Positions 39,914 to 49,748 of a stretch of 64,000 nt of DNA are shown here, one piece after another; within the stretch, counting starts at the first letter, position 1, and each line of letters starts with the position of its first letter. This stretch comes from Trichomonas vaginalis G3 (Eukaryota > Parabasalia > Trichomonadida > Trichomonadidae): positions 33,262,082 to 33,326,081 of the forward strand of contig NC_067207.1 in NCBI RefSeq assembly GCF_026262505.1. The letters are read 5' to 3'. The notes under the pieces were generated by a model, which saw only the letters and a list, made by a program, of their open reading frames with translations, did no database searches and was not told the origin of the DNA. The position numbers were made by a program, and so were the translations under genes.

Positions 39914-40595
39914 AGTTAGTATACAAGTCTCGTGTACTGAGGCACTGCGTTCCTCCGTACGCAATACTTGTGAATTTGACACTTTACAAAACCGTTAACG
40001 TATATTTTACAACACAAACACAAACACCAACTTAACCTTAAATATTTATAAAGCCGCCAACCACTTCACCTTACTACTGTAAAAATAAACGTTCTCACTT
40101 ACAAAAGTATTGCAACTCCTCCCATTGCTGTGCTTCACATAACAGTTCATATTCTTCTGACTCACTTTCTTCTTCATATAGGTCAAAATCACTGTCAAAA
40201 TGAATGTTAGTAAGTTTTGACAAAGCTAATGAAACACGCTTACCGTTTGTATCGTATGCTTGTATAAACTTTCCATTCTTCATTCCTTCATAAACGCTCA
40301 AACTAACTTTACCCTTTCTCCCTCGTATCTGATAGAATGTATTTTCACGAGGAACGAAGAACAAATTCTTGAACTCATGACCGTTGTAGTTTGTTATCTC
40401 AATAGTTTTCGTCATTTACATCCAAATAAAAATTTTCAGTAAACTAAAAATAAACTAAAAATTAATGATATCACCACCCTCACACGTATGAAAACATAGC
40501 ACAAAAATAAATTTAGGTGAAGTGGTGAGATATCACCTGTTTTCTCACCTGTTTTTTCACCCACTTGAATTCATTGCTTTATAACTCTCTTCCTT
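39914..40595 (+). repeat. Left terminal inverted repeat of Maverick C
   Basis: Matches 61538-62221 inverted, differing by ~2 bp in length. The inner edge falls inside the last codons of two unrelated genes (61309-61554 and the 40571 gene), both ending near ctctcttcctt. It contains a full copy of the 106-residue gene and an AGGTGA/TCACCT palindrome. Confidence 0.9.
40095..40415 (-). CDS. Terminal-repeat gene, 106 residues, left copy
   Basis: MTKTIEITNYNGHEFKNLFF, a basic middle (QIRGRKGKVSLSVYEGMKNG) and a very acidic C-terminus (DLYEEESESEEYE). The translation is identical to that of 61720-62040 because the gene lies within the terminal repeat. Leader aaaatttttatttggatgta before ATG. The fold is unknown; a short strand-rich protein is likely. 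A decayed relative lies at 14527-14815 in A. Confidence 0.6.
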   Translation of the reverse strand: MTKTIEITNYNGHEFKNLFFVPRENTFYQIRGRKGKVSLSVYEGMKNGKFIQAYDTNGKRVSLALSKLTNIHFDSDFDLYEEESESEEYELLCEAQQWEELQYFCK

Positions 40596-41084
40596 GGTTT
40601 CTTTTTAGTTGCTTTCTTCACGTCTGTCTCCAACTTGACTGTCTTTCTTCTTCGTCCGTAATGATACCAGTTACTTCCACCAGTCAATGGGTCAAATGGT
40701 CTTTCGTAAGGGTTTCCATACATTCCATAGGGACCATACGGAAGAACTACTGGTGGAGGAAGAGTTCCATCGACTCTATTTAAATGCATTGTTTCACCTT
40801 TCATCTGGTCATTAAAGTCTTTTGCATGTTTTGCAAACTCATCGTCCTTTCCTAAAGCATTTTCTGACTCAGTCGCAACCAAATTGGATGCTTTATTTAT
40901 GAGCCCGATTTTATTTAATCTTAACTTCTTTGCAACCCAGCCTCCAATCTTTCCTTTATTTGCATCTAATGTCTTCGAAACCTTCCTCCACTCATTTTAT
41001 TTACTGCGTCATAAGCTCCAAGTGCTTTTGCTCCAAATGCTAATGCTTTTGTTCCCATTGCGCCTAAAGCTGCCCAAGCTACCA
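40571..41084 (-). pseudogene. Gly/Ala-rich minor virion protein candidate, copy C
   Basis: The 5' end encodes MVAWAALGAMGTKALAFGAK, similar to 18213 in B, and the 3' part encodes PPPVVLPYGPYGMYGNPYER and a lysine/arginine tail (KKATKKKPRKRVIKQ). Hydrophobic start and basic end suggest a virion component. Looks broken. Confidence 0.45.
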
Positions 41085-41117
41085 TTTACACCATATTAAA
41101 ATCATCTCTCTTCAATA

Positions 41118-41309
41118 TTATCTCATAAAAGTTCTCTTACTGGAGAAAGTCAATGAAACATAAGCGTTCTCACGGGCTTCGCCCTCACCGCTTTGCGGTC
41201 TATCTAACTTATTTCTTATATCATCTATTCTCAATAAAATGTCTGAACAATTGCTAACATCTTCTACAACAGTTATTTCATCATGAATGACCTTCAAGAA
41301 CAAGCTCAT
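41118..41309 (-). CDS. Hypothetical protein, 63 residues
   Basis: MSLFLKVIHDEITVVEDVSN is followed by CSDILLRIDDIRNKLDRPQ. The next stretch (GEGEAREN) is encoded by a pair of GC palindromes (GGGCTTCGCCC and CCGCTTTGCGG at 41174-41198), which seem to have been added to the gene. Starts after cattaaatgagcttgtt-type sequence, downstream of the penton-like gene. Confidence 0.4.
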   Translation of the reverse strand: MSLFLKVIHDEITVVEDVSNCSDILLRIDDIRNKLDRPQSGEGEARENAYVSLTFSSKRTFMR

Positions 41310-41326
41310 TTAATATGCTATTAAAA

Positions 41327-42191
41327 TCATTCAATAATGAGTCCATCCTTTCCATCTTTAGGTAGCACAACATCTTTCATTGAAGAAGGTTCGACAAGTC
41401 TTATGTTAAACTTACTGACAAAGTTTGTTATACTATAATGCTTCGGCGGCGAATACATGTAGTTTGAAAGACATAATATAGATTCTTCAGCAAATTCACT
41501 TATACTGGATTTTATAACAATGTTCTCACGAGACCAAATACCACCAATTGACAATCTTGTAAGCAATCCTGCTGAACCTTCTAACTGTAAACGTCGATGG
41601 TAACATTCCACGAAGGTCATCTATTGACATCGTTGAGTCACTGAATTTAAATATTTTCTTAAAGCAATCGTCATTATCTAACCATGCAATAGCTTTGAAG
41701 TTTTCATTCGAATATACATCTGCTTCATTAAATGTAAAACCTGACTTCTTTGCAGAGACGACTTTAAAATCTATTGAGTTTGTTTCAAAATTATATGCTA
41801 TGGTAACTTCTGAAGGTAATGGATGTCCTTCCGCAGTCAGTTGTTCTCTCACTACCGTTTGAAGCTTTGTATTAAAAACTTTCATGTCATCTCCTGTATC
41901 TAAGTTCACATACACAGCAATAGGAAAACTATCTTGCTTCTTTGTCTCATCATTATACCTCAAAACATTAAAGTTCTTCAATAATATTGTTCTTCCTGCT
42001 GGAATACTTCGAACCTGTCTTATTTCAATAGCTTTCTCACCTCCTACATACTCTACCCAGTGTCTTGGATATTCATAAGTATACTGACTTTCTTGAATTT
42101 TGGTTGGTTTCATCATAACATGTTCATAGTATATCTTTATACTCTTGTCAGTTAGACTCGGTGCTATGTTCTGAATATTTCTGACTTGCAT
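41327..42191 (-). pseudogene. Penton-like minor capsid protein, copy C
   Basis: Start MQVRNIQNIAPSLTDKSIKI chosen because it is the ATG nearest the divergent ATPase gene, ~16 bp away. It shows YEYPRHWVEYVGGEKAIEIR, FPIAVYVNLDTGDDMKVFNT and NENFKAIAWLDNDDCFKKIF, matching B's penton-like genes. Strand-rich, ~285 residues, consistent with a jelly-roll penton. Looks broken, about one break. Confidence 0.5.
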
Positions 42192-42207
42192 TTTTAATGG
42201 AGATAAA

Positions 42208-43095
42208 ATGAAGCATTTAATACATGACGTAGATGAAGACATGAATGAAACTACAGACAAACTTAACTCTTCTCTCATTCTTCCTTTCAGTAAGGACTAT
42301 GAGTTCTGTTCAAATGGCGTTTATTTCTATTGTGGAAAGATGGGTTCAGGTAAGACATTTAATTTAATTCGTCATATACTCATAACAGAACGTTTAGGAA
42401 ATGACTCATATTATGACCAAATCATTATATCAGCAACTTCAGACTCTATGGACTCAACAGCGAAAACATTTATGTCAAAAGTTCAAGCCTCTGTCGTTAA
42501 AGTTCCAGACAGTGAACTCATTGAATTTCTTCAACGTTACATTCGACGTAAGAGGAAATATTATGCCATCGTTGAATTTATACAGTCAGGAATGCAAAAG
42601 ACTTCTGAGGAGATGGAAAGAATTATTGACAAACACCACTTACGTCAGTACTCAGGAGTTTACGATATGAAACGACTTACAAACTACATTCTATCAAAAC
42701 TTTCAAAATACCCCTTCAAAAAGTATCCTTCAAACACTCTGCTCGTTTGCGACGACTTCGCCGGAAAAGGTTTAGTGTCAAAGCCTGACTCACCATTAGC
42801 TAACATCATTACTAAAGTCAGACATTACCACTTAACTGTAGCAATACTTATGCAAACATGGAGGTTTTTAGCTTTAAACATAAAACGTCTCATAACTGAC
42901 TTCGTTATCTTTCAAGGTTTCTCACGTTATGATATTGAACTCATTTGGAAACAGTCAGGTATAACATTACCTTTTGAAGAAATTTGGGAAGCATATAAGT
43001 CTCTCATCTCTCCTCGTTCATACCTTGAGATTCATATCATGACTAATACCATTAAAGTCAAAAATATTCCATGGGAACGACCAACATTGTTTTAA
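42208..43095 (+). CDS. Packaging ATPase (FtsK/HerA type), 295 residues
   Basis: Walker A FYCGKMGSGKTFNL near residue 48, Walker B NTLLVCDDFAG near 178, a sensor-like TVAILMQTWRFL near 213 and IKRLITDFVIFQGF near 225. Length and motif spacing fit the A32-like genome-packaging ATPase of Polintons and giant viruses. It would drive DNA into the capsid. Divergent from the penton-like gene. Frame open. Confidence 0.85.
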   Translation: MKHLIHDVDEDMNETTDKLNSSLILPFSKDYEFCSNGVYFYCGKMGSGKTFNLIRHILITERLGNDSYYDQIIISATSDSMDSTAKTFMSKVQASVVKVPDSELIEFLQRYIRRKRKYYAIVEFIQSGMQKTSEEMERIIDKHHLRQYSGVYDMKRLTNYILSKLSKYPFKKYPSNTLLVCDDFAGKGLVSKPDSPLANIITKVRHYHLTVAILMQTWRFLALNIKRLITDFVIFQGFSRYDIELIWKQSGITLPFEEIWEAYKSLISPRSYLEIHIMTNTIKVKNIPWERPTLF

Positions 43096-43124
43096 AGTTT
43101 AACCTTCAATTGACTGATGGTAAA

Positions 43125-43480
43125 CAAATTCCATGCATCTCTGTCGCCATTTCTGTTAATATTTTTGCTGTCATTCATATCATCCACTTCCCCATCCGTT
43201 AACTTTTGAGGATATGCGTTAGAATAGCTGTTCTTAAATGAAGGCTTTTCACCTTTAGCGCATAAACTCTATAACTTTCTGCATACTTTATGTTTGAACC
43301 TCCTGAGCCATCATTGACATAAATTTTTATAGGCTTCCACCCTTTGTTCATGTTCCTGCTTCTTCCCTTAGCTCTTTTGTTCAGTAGTTCTACATCTTTA
43401 TACACAGCACCTGTCTCAGTGAATTCAACAATATTTTCATTCGTTAGCTTTACATTCAAACCCTTGTCGAGTATATTGTT
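43125..43480 (-). CDS. Hypothetical protein, about 95-115 residues
   Basis: Start taken at MNNILDKGLNVKLTNENIVE, upstream of which lies ttttattctatatgaa-type leader sequence for the opposite gene. Contains GAVYKDVELLNKRAKGRSRN and WKPIKIYVNDGSGGSN. It may correspond to the 139-residue protein of B (27099-27518), whose centre reads GAKFEDLDIEGLL. Function unknown. Confidence 0.4.
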
Positions 43481-43517
43481 CATTTCATACATATAAAAGG
43501 TTTTTATTCTATATGAA

Positions 43518-43847
43518 ATGAGAAGCAAATCCATCTTAGCTGGTGCCGTTAATGTTCCAATTGAACCAACATCAAATGTTGACTCACGAACGACAAACAA
43601 TATTGTCATAAAGAACTATAGTTCGGAGTGTTTGAAAGAAAAAGAACCAGAACTGAAATCCGTGAATTTAAACTCAGCTTCAAACGCTAACGCTACATCA
43701 GATGTTAAGTTAGAGTATCCACCACTGGACCAAATTCTTTCAAGAGAAGCCAACGACAACCCTTACACAAATGTTCAAACAAATCCTTCAGATAACGTAG
43801 ACCATTACCTTCTTCAGTTATCAAAACAATTTACTCAAAGACGATAA
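43518..43847 (+). CDS. Hypothetical protein, 109 residues
   Basis: MRSKSILAGAVNVPIEPTSN, then a Ser/Asn-rich segment and PLDQILSREANDNPYTNVQT. No family recognised. Followed within a few bases by the CCG-motif gene, with which it may form one unit as the counterpart of 29881-30395 in B. Confidence 0.4.
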   Translation: MRSKSILAGAVNVPIEPTSNVDSRTTNNIVIKNYSSECLKEKEPELKSVNLNSASNANATSDVKLEYPPLDQILSREANDNPYTNVQTNPSDNVDHYLLQLSKQFTQRR

Positions 43848-43854
43848 GAAGCTT

Positions 43855-44130
43855 TTGACAAATCTTATAAGTAAGAACCAAATAATTCTAACAAAGGAGG
43901 ACCTTGAAAATGTTATCTCACGAATAACAGGGAAACAATGTGTCATTGACTATCTCGACCCTGAAATCGAATGCTGTGGTCAAACGCCACCATTCATGAA
44001 AATAGGTAACATCCGCATCATTGAAACACCAGGAACTACAGGAGTTGAGTTTAAGTATAAATATTCGAACGAGTATACAAAACTTTCAACAGAATATAAA
44101 CTTTGCTTGAAATATGTTTTAGTAAATTAA
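43855..44130 (+). CDS. Conserved CCG-motif protein, copy C, 91 residues
   Basis: Strand-rich protein with ISRITGKQCVIDYLDPEIEC, CCGQTPPFMKIGNIRIIETP and FKYKYSNEYTKLSTEYK. The CCG and following strands match the 3' part of 29881-30395 in B. Unknown role, probably virion or assembly. Confidence 0.45.
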   Translation: MTNLISKNQIILTKEDLENVISRITGKQCVIDYLDPEIECCGQTPPFMKIGNIRIIETPGTTGVEFKYKYSNEYTKLSTEYKLCLKYVLVN

Positions 44131-44134
44131 AGCA

Positions 44135-44395
44135 ATTTGTAATATCTGTCCAAAACTTCTTCAACAGTATCGAACTCATCTTCATAATGCAAACCTAATC
44201 TTATTGACTTGGTGCAGTTTCACTAACACAATATAGCGCTTTGCGCTCGGCGCCTTTGACGCCTTTTTCTGTTCTCTTGACTGACATAACTAACTCATTT
44301 GTTTCATCAAACAGCAACAACCAAAGTTCATGACCTAATACATAACATTCATACTTTATATTTTTAGCTCTGAGTTCTCTTGTAAGCTGTTGCAT
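44135..44395 (-). CDS. Small conserved protein, copy C
   Basis: MQQLTRELRAKNIKYECYVL, ELWLLLFDETNELVMSVKR, and downstream DNA encoding DTVEEVLDRYYKLL. Matches B's 29619-29860. Two GC palindromes (GCGCTTTGCGC 44236-44246 and GGCGCCTTTGACGCC 44249-44263) lie within it and encode a stretch absent from the B protein. Looks disturbed there. Confidence 0.4.
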
Positions 44396-45131
44396 TTAAT
44401 ATTTTCTAAAAAGTCAACTTCAACAGTCATTCGCACTGGTGCCTTCAGTTCTACAGGCTCTCCTTGAAAGTCAACTAGTCTGAATTGCATGTCTTTCAAA
44501 TTATGAGGACTAATGCGAACCCATTTACCTAAATGAGTTGCTATGACAGGAACGTTTGGAATGAACATTGAATTTACTTCATAACAGAAAGACTTATATT
44601 CTACTGAACCTTTACTATTAACTCCTGAAATACCTGTGACATTAGCTATTTTGACTCAATGTATAAACAATTGCCATAACATACGTATGGAACAGATTTC
44701 ATCTCAATCGTTTTGTCAAAACTTTTCAAAGGAAATGTCATATGGTATGCTCCCAGAAGCAATTGAACTCTATGACTCATTCGTGTTATCTTAAACTCCT
44801 TCGCATAACTGAACTTCAAAACTCCTGCAATAAGTTTAACATTCATTAAGTTTTCTTCGTTCTCCTTGTTTATTGTAGTATTTATGAGCGCATTTAACAC
44901 TCCAGCTAATGTTTCCATCTTATATTCTACATTATTGTGAAATCTTATTTCATGCTTCTTTCCATCTATTTCAAACTCCATGAAATCTGTTTCATCTGTT
45001 ATGACAAAAGTTGCGATAGTATTGAAGTCAACAACTCTGAAAGCAAGCGCTTCATTCTGAAGACCTAAGTTTGTTTGTAGCTTTACTGTCCCGTATTCGT
45101 TTGGGTCTGTACTTTGCAAATAGAACAACAT
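44356..45131 (-). pseudogene. Minor capsid protein candidate, copy C
   Basis: MLFYLQSTDPNEYGTVKLQT, DFMEFEIDGKKHEIRFHNNV, FKITRMSHRVQLLLGAYHM, then VIATHLGKWVRISPHNLKDM and GEPVELKAPVRMTVEVDFLE. Corresponds to B's 28818-29618. Strand-rich, ~255 residues. Looks broken, one or two breaks. Confidence 0.45.
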
Positions 45132-45148
45132 TTTATTCTCATTAAAAT

Positions 45149-45526
45149 ATGACTATTGCTGCATATGCGTATGAAACAAATGAAGCAAGAAGAGCACATG
45201 AACTAGTAAACGAAAACTCAACTTTAACCATTGAAGGCAATGATTTAGTCATTGACGATGGAAAAACTAAAAAAGTCATTGATTTCGATACTTTTAACAC
45301 TTATGACCCATTCATTACAACAAGCAAGGTTCCCATCATAAATGATGGAACGGTGCAATATATAAATTCTACAGTAGATGCCTCATTAGTGAAAGTATTA
45401 AATGTTCTCATTGAATTGTTAAAGAGCTTTCGATTTGACGACAACATTAAATGCCTAAAGAATTTAGTCATGAATGAGAAACAAATTTCGGCGTTGCTGG
45501 TAGCAGTAATGATGTACACCTTATGA
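45149..45526 (+). CDS. Fibre-region protein, 125 residues
   Basis: MTIAAYAYETNEARRAHELV, TLTIEGNDLVIDDGKTKKVI and a long helix (LVKVLNVLIELLKSFRFDD). The start of a run of fibre-type genes; TLTIEGNDLVIDDG resembles LKLTLNPMTDEFLFQDN near the start of B's fibre protein, suggesting a shared base or attachment part. The stop overlaps the next gene's start. Confidence 0.45.
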   Translation: MTIAAYAYETNEARRAHELVNENSTLTIEGNDLVIDDGKTKKVIDFDTFNTYDPFITTSKVPIINDGTVQYINSTVDASLVKVLNVLIELLKSFRFDDNIKCLKNLVMNEKQISALLVAVMMYTL

Positions 45527-45801
45527 CATTAGAATATTATAACGAACATAAAGATGAACTGAAAGGAGAGAAGGGTGACACCGGACCACAAGGAATACAA
45601 GGACCTCAAGGAATACAAGGAATACAAGGAATACAAGGACCTCAAGGCGAAAACGGTTTGGATGGAAAGGATGGAAAGGATGGAAAAACTGCTAAATCAT
45701 GGATATGGGACCTTATAAATACTGGTTTAACAGCTGCTTCATATGGAGTTCTTCAATACCAAATCGGAAAGATATGGGCGTACTTGGTGAAGAAGCTTTA
45801 A
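45523..45801 (+). CDS. Collagen-like protein with membrane segment, 92 residues
   Basis: About fourteen Gly-X-Y triplets (GPQGIQGPQGIQGIQGIQG, then GKDGKDGKT) are followed by a hydrophobic stretch (LINTGLTAASYGVLQYQIG). Collagen-like triplets form trimeric fibres in phage and giant-virus spikes. It overlaps the preceding gene by a few bases and sits upstream of the large fibre gene, so a trimeric stalk is likely. Confidence 0.65.
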   Translation: MTLEYYNEHKDELKGEKGDTGPQGIQGPQGIQGIQGIQGPQGENGLDGKDGKDGKTAKSWIWDLINTGLTAASYGVLQYQIGKIWAYLVKKL

Positions 45802-45803
45802 TG

Positions 45804-46401
45804 ACGTTAAAAATGCTTTGAACTTCATTTCAAATGGTTCGGATACTATTAAAACTTTATCTGGTTGGATGCAAGAAACAAGGAGTCAAATAGATACTGT
45901 AAGACGTATAGCAAACAATGCACGTACGGGATTGGATACTTTACGAAAGCACAAAATACACTAAAGGAAGCAAATGATATTCTTGGCTCAGTATCAGACA
46001 TGCATGAAGATTGGCTTAAAGGTATTGACAAATCTTTAAAAAATCACAGTCAGTCTATTGCTGACTACAAGAAAAGTATAGATTTTTTACATAGTGCTAT
46101 GGACGTACATGATGGAAGCATAAGGAACTTACTTAATGCTAACAATAACTTACCAGGAACTATTAAAGCATTTATAAAGTCCTTTGTAAAACCCGGTGCT
46201 CTAACATTTAGGTCTTTGAGAGCAAGAGCATTGAAGTCAAGAGATGCAGAAACTCCAACAGAACCTACAGAAGGAACTGAAACAACAGAAACTCCAAAGA
46301 ACCACCAAAACCAACAGCTAATGAAATATTGTTCGAATATTTTCCAAGGTACTCTGTTCTCATTGCATACATTCAAGAAATACTTAAGAAAGCAGACTTG
46401 A
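45804..46401 (+). CDS. Coiled-coil fibre-region protein
   Basis: Long heptad-rich helix (TLKEANDILGSVSDMHEDWL, SLKNHSQSIADYKKSIDFLH), then a Thr/Glu/Pro-rich linker (DAETPTEPTEGTETTETP). The 5' limit is uncertain; it may belong with the collagen-like or the fibre gene. It overlaps the beginning of the next frame. Confidence 0.4.
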
Positions 46402-48228
46402 CTTTAGGAGATGATGAAAGTTCTGTATATCTTTCGTTCCAGTTTCAAATAGCAGAACTTTTGAGACAGATATGCTTAATGTATGACAACATCTCTGATT
46501 TCACAAGATATGATGACGACCATGACCCCGAACACGGTGAAGAAGAAGTTTTACAAACATCCATTAAGACAGGAAAGGTTTTAACTCAAAGTCTCATTAT
46601 TGACACCAAAGATGGCGAAGTGGACGTTCTTCAAGAGCTGAAGAAAAATACTTCTTCGGGAGGTGGTGGTAGGCATGAACTTGAAATAAATGAGATAGAA
46701 GAGAAATTAGCCGAAAAAGCAGATAAAGAACATAAACACAATATCTCCGATATAAATGAACTTCAAGCTACATTAAATAGTAAAGCGGACAAAAATGAAC
46801 TTGACGCAACGAACAAAGTTTTGAAATCTCATAAACACAATATCTCCGATATAAATGAACTTCAAACTTCTTTAGACAATAAAGCAGACAAAAACCATGT
46901 TCATTATATAAGTTCTGATGAACAGATTATAACGGACTATCATGGATATTTAACACAGGGTGAAAAAGTGAATACGAAAAATGTTAATGAAAGAAGATAT
47001 AAATTCATTCGTGCTAAAGGTTATGACATACACTGTACTGTACAGTATGACACAGGTATAGCACCACAATCATTTGGTTATAACGCTGAAATTTATGCTT
47101 CATACTTCTTTGTTAACGGTGTATTAGTTGAACCAAGATTTACTTTGAGAGTTAAGTCAAAAATAACTTTTGAAGATGCTATTAAAAGTAAAGCTGACAA
47201 AACAGAACTTGACGCAACGAACAAAGTTTTGAAATCTCATAAACACAACATCTCCGATATAAATGAACTTCAAGCTACATTAGACAGTAAAGCCGACAAG
47301 AACCATACACATAAATCCTTCACTACTGTTAGAGCAGACGACATAATATTGAACTTTGACCTTGGTTCAAGTGCACCATTAGAGAATCCGAGTACAAGCG
47401 TAAAAGATACTCTTAACAGTTTAGATAAGAGTTGCAGGAACATTGAAAGTCATGCCAGAAACTTTGAAGCATATGAACTACCAGCAATGTTAGATAAGAA
47501 AGCAGATAAAACTTATGTGGATGCAGAACTAACAAAGAAATTTTCGAAACCAGATACAATGACATTTACAACAGAAATTATAAATGGTGAACCAGCAACT
47601 CCATTTGAATTTGTTAGAGGTCTTCAACCAGATACTTTTGAATTTTTCTTGGATAATTCTATTGAACTAACATTACATTATAAAAGTGGAACAAATGCAA
47701 CATTTCATCCGGGAGATACATTCCAAATGGTATTTAATGACATAAGTTCTTTAGAATATGTTTATAGAGTTATGAGCATATATGATTTAATATATCCTAT
47801 AGGAGCTGTTTATACGTCTATGAATCCAATAAATCCAAACACTTTATTTGGTGGTAGATGGTATGAAATAGTTGACAGTTTTCCATTCTACACTAATACG
47901 CAGTCAATGAAGATGGGAGGTTCAAAGAAAATAGGTATTGAAAACCTTCCTTCACATATGCATAGGTTCAGTGGAAGAACATCTGTGGAAGGAAACCATT
48001 CACATTCAATAACAAAAAGAGGTTATACAAATCTTGCAGCGGGTTCGATAGACAGGGAATGAATAGATATGATATCACAATGACCCCAAAGATGTTAGCA
48101 CAGGTATTTTCTGTGGAACTGCAGGAAATCATACACATGTTGTAGCTGGTATTACAGACCCAGCAGGTAATGGAAAAGATTATATGCCTCCTTATATAAC
48201 AATGCACGCTTGGATACGAGTTGGTTAA
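46329..48228 (+). pseudogene. Tail-fibre-like protein with collar domain, copy C
   Basis: Repeats of KHNISDINELQATLNSKADK type occur four times (near 46735, 46830, 47240 and 47500) and alternate with ELDATNKVLKSH. The C-terminal collar region PIGAVYTSMNPINPNTLFGG, GGSKKIGIENLPSHMHRFSG, then YMPPYITMHAWIRVG at ~48185-48228, parallels B's 15379-17247. A receptor-binding spike is likely. Looks broken near the 3' end, about one break. Confidence 0.7.
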
Positions 48229-48247
48229 AATCTTTAACTTTACATAA

Positions 48248-49331
48248 ATGAGCTTGAAAGAAGTATTCGAACAACATCCATGGAGGTCATTTAAGAAGTT
48301 CAATGAAGCTGCAAAGAGTTCGGGATTTACTAACAGAGCTGAAGTGAAAAGGTTCTTTGACAAAAATGTTGTACATCAAACAAAAATAAACCCTTACGAC
48401 TACTTTTTACCAATTTACTCCAACACTCCTGACGCATACCAATTTGACACTCTCATTCAAAGCAGAAAAGGAGGACATAAACCATTCCTCATCTTCATAA
48501 TGTTAACACTCGTAAAGCATATGCATATCCAATGAAAAATAAAGGAACTCATGAAGTGTTAAGAGTTTTACAAAAGTTTGTAGCAGAACATACCCAAGTA
48601 CTTTAACATCAGACCAAGACGGTGCATACCTCAGCAATGAAATCACAGAATTTCTCATTAAGCATAACATAACTCACTACACTACTGAAGACCATAACCA
48701 TAACATACTCGGCATCATTAACCGCTTCATAAGGACTCTCAGAGATTTAAATCAAGAGCGAGACTTTACCGAAGAAACAATGAAACATTTCATCGAAGTT
48801 TACAATTCCTCAACACATTCTACAACAGGACATACACCAAATTCAATGACACAACAACAAGAAGAAAAGTATATACAAAAGAAACGAAGCCAAACACAAA
48901 ATATCAGAAATTCAACACAATTTACCCTCATTCCTGGTACAAAAGTTCGTGTAGTTCTTGACGACAAACCGTTGACAAAGAAACGTTTAAGGTTAAGTCG
49001 AAATTATTATATCGTAGACTCTACGCAAGGTAATGGATATCTTATAAAAGCTGCTGACGACTCCATAGCATTTTACCCTCGTCATAAATTAGTCGAAAGT
49101 AGTAATGGCAAACTTGCTGAAACCATTGACGAAGCAAAGCGAGGAGTGGTTATTGAAATACTTGACTACAACATAAACGATGACACTTATAAAGTAAGAT
49201 ATGAAGGAGGCGTTGAAGATGTTATACCATCTAAGAACTTGAGAGAATCTAAACCAACTCATCTGGGACCATTAGAGCGGGAGTACTGGAAAGATAAAAA
49301 CATGCCAGAAAGAATAAGAAAATTCTTCTAA
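48248..49331 (+). pseudogene. Maverick C integrase
   Basis: N-terminal MSLKEVFEQHPWRSFKKFNE and a small basic domain; core motifs DAYQFDTLIQ near 48440 with an Asp, LTSDQDGAYLSNEITEFLIK near 48605 with an Asp, and INRFIRTLRDLNQERDF near 48720; YNSSTHSTTGHTPNSM is typical of the core's end. The C-terminal region (FTLIPGTKVRVVLDDKPLTK; YIVDSTQGNGYLI; VRYEGGVEDVIPSKNLRES) looks like SH3/chromo-type barrels that could steer integration. Looks broken, one or two breaks. Confidence 0.75.
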
Positions 49332-49430
49332 ACTTTTTCGTTGGATGTAAATCAGACATGAACGAGAACAGTCATGGAATTATTAATGGTACCATTTATT
49401 TTTGTCATAAATTTACACCAAAAATATAAT

Positions 49431-49748
49431 TTAGGTGAAGAGGTGAGATGTCACCCGTTTTTTCACCTGTTTTCTCACCTCAGCCGCTAAGCGGCGAGAC
49501 CCAAAGGGTCTTGAATTTGTCATGATTTCATCGTAAATGCTTTGTCATAACTTCTTCGTAAATGCTTTGTCATGATTTCATCGTAAATGCTTTGTCATAA
49601 CTTCTTCGTAAATGCTTTGTCATAACTTCTTCGTAAATGCTTTGTCATAACTTCTTCGTAAATGAGTGTAAATGACCAAAAATATAATTTAGGTGAAGAG
49701 GTGAGATATCACCTGTTTTTTCACCTCTTTTCTCACCTCTTTTTTCAC
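49431..49748. repeat. Repeat block beside the 320-residue gene
   Basis: AGGTGA/TCACCT palindromes at 49431-49480 and 49689-49748 enclose about six copies of a 24-25 bp unit (tgtcataacttcttcgtaaa+tgctt). This is a shorter relative of the unit 2 arrays. Also two GC mini-palindromes, GCCGCTAAGCGGC (49483-49495) and GACCCAAAGGGTC (49498-49510). Confidence 0.75.
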
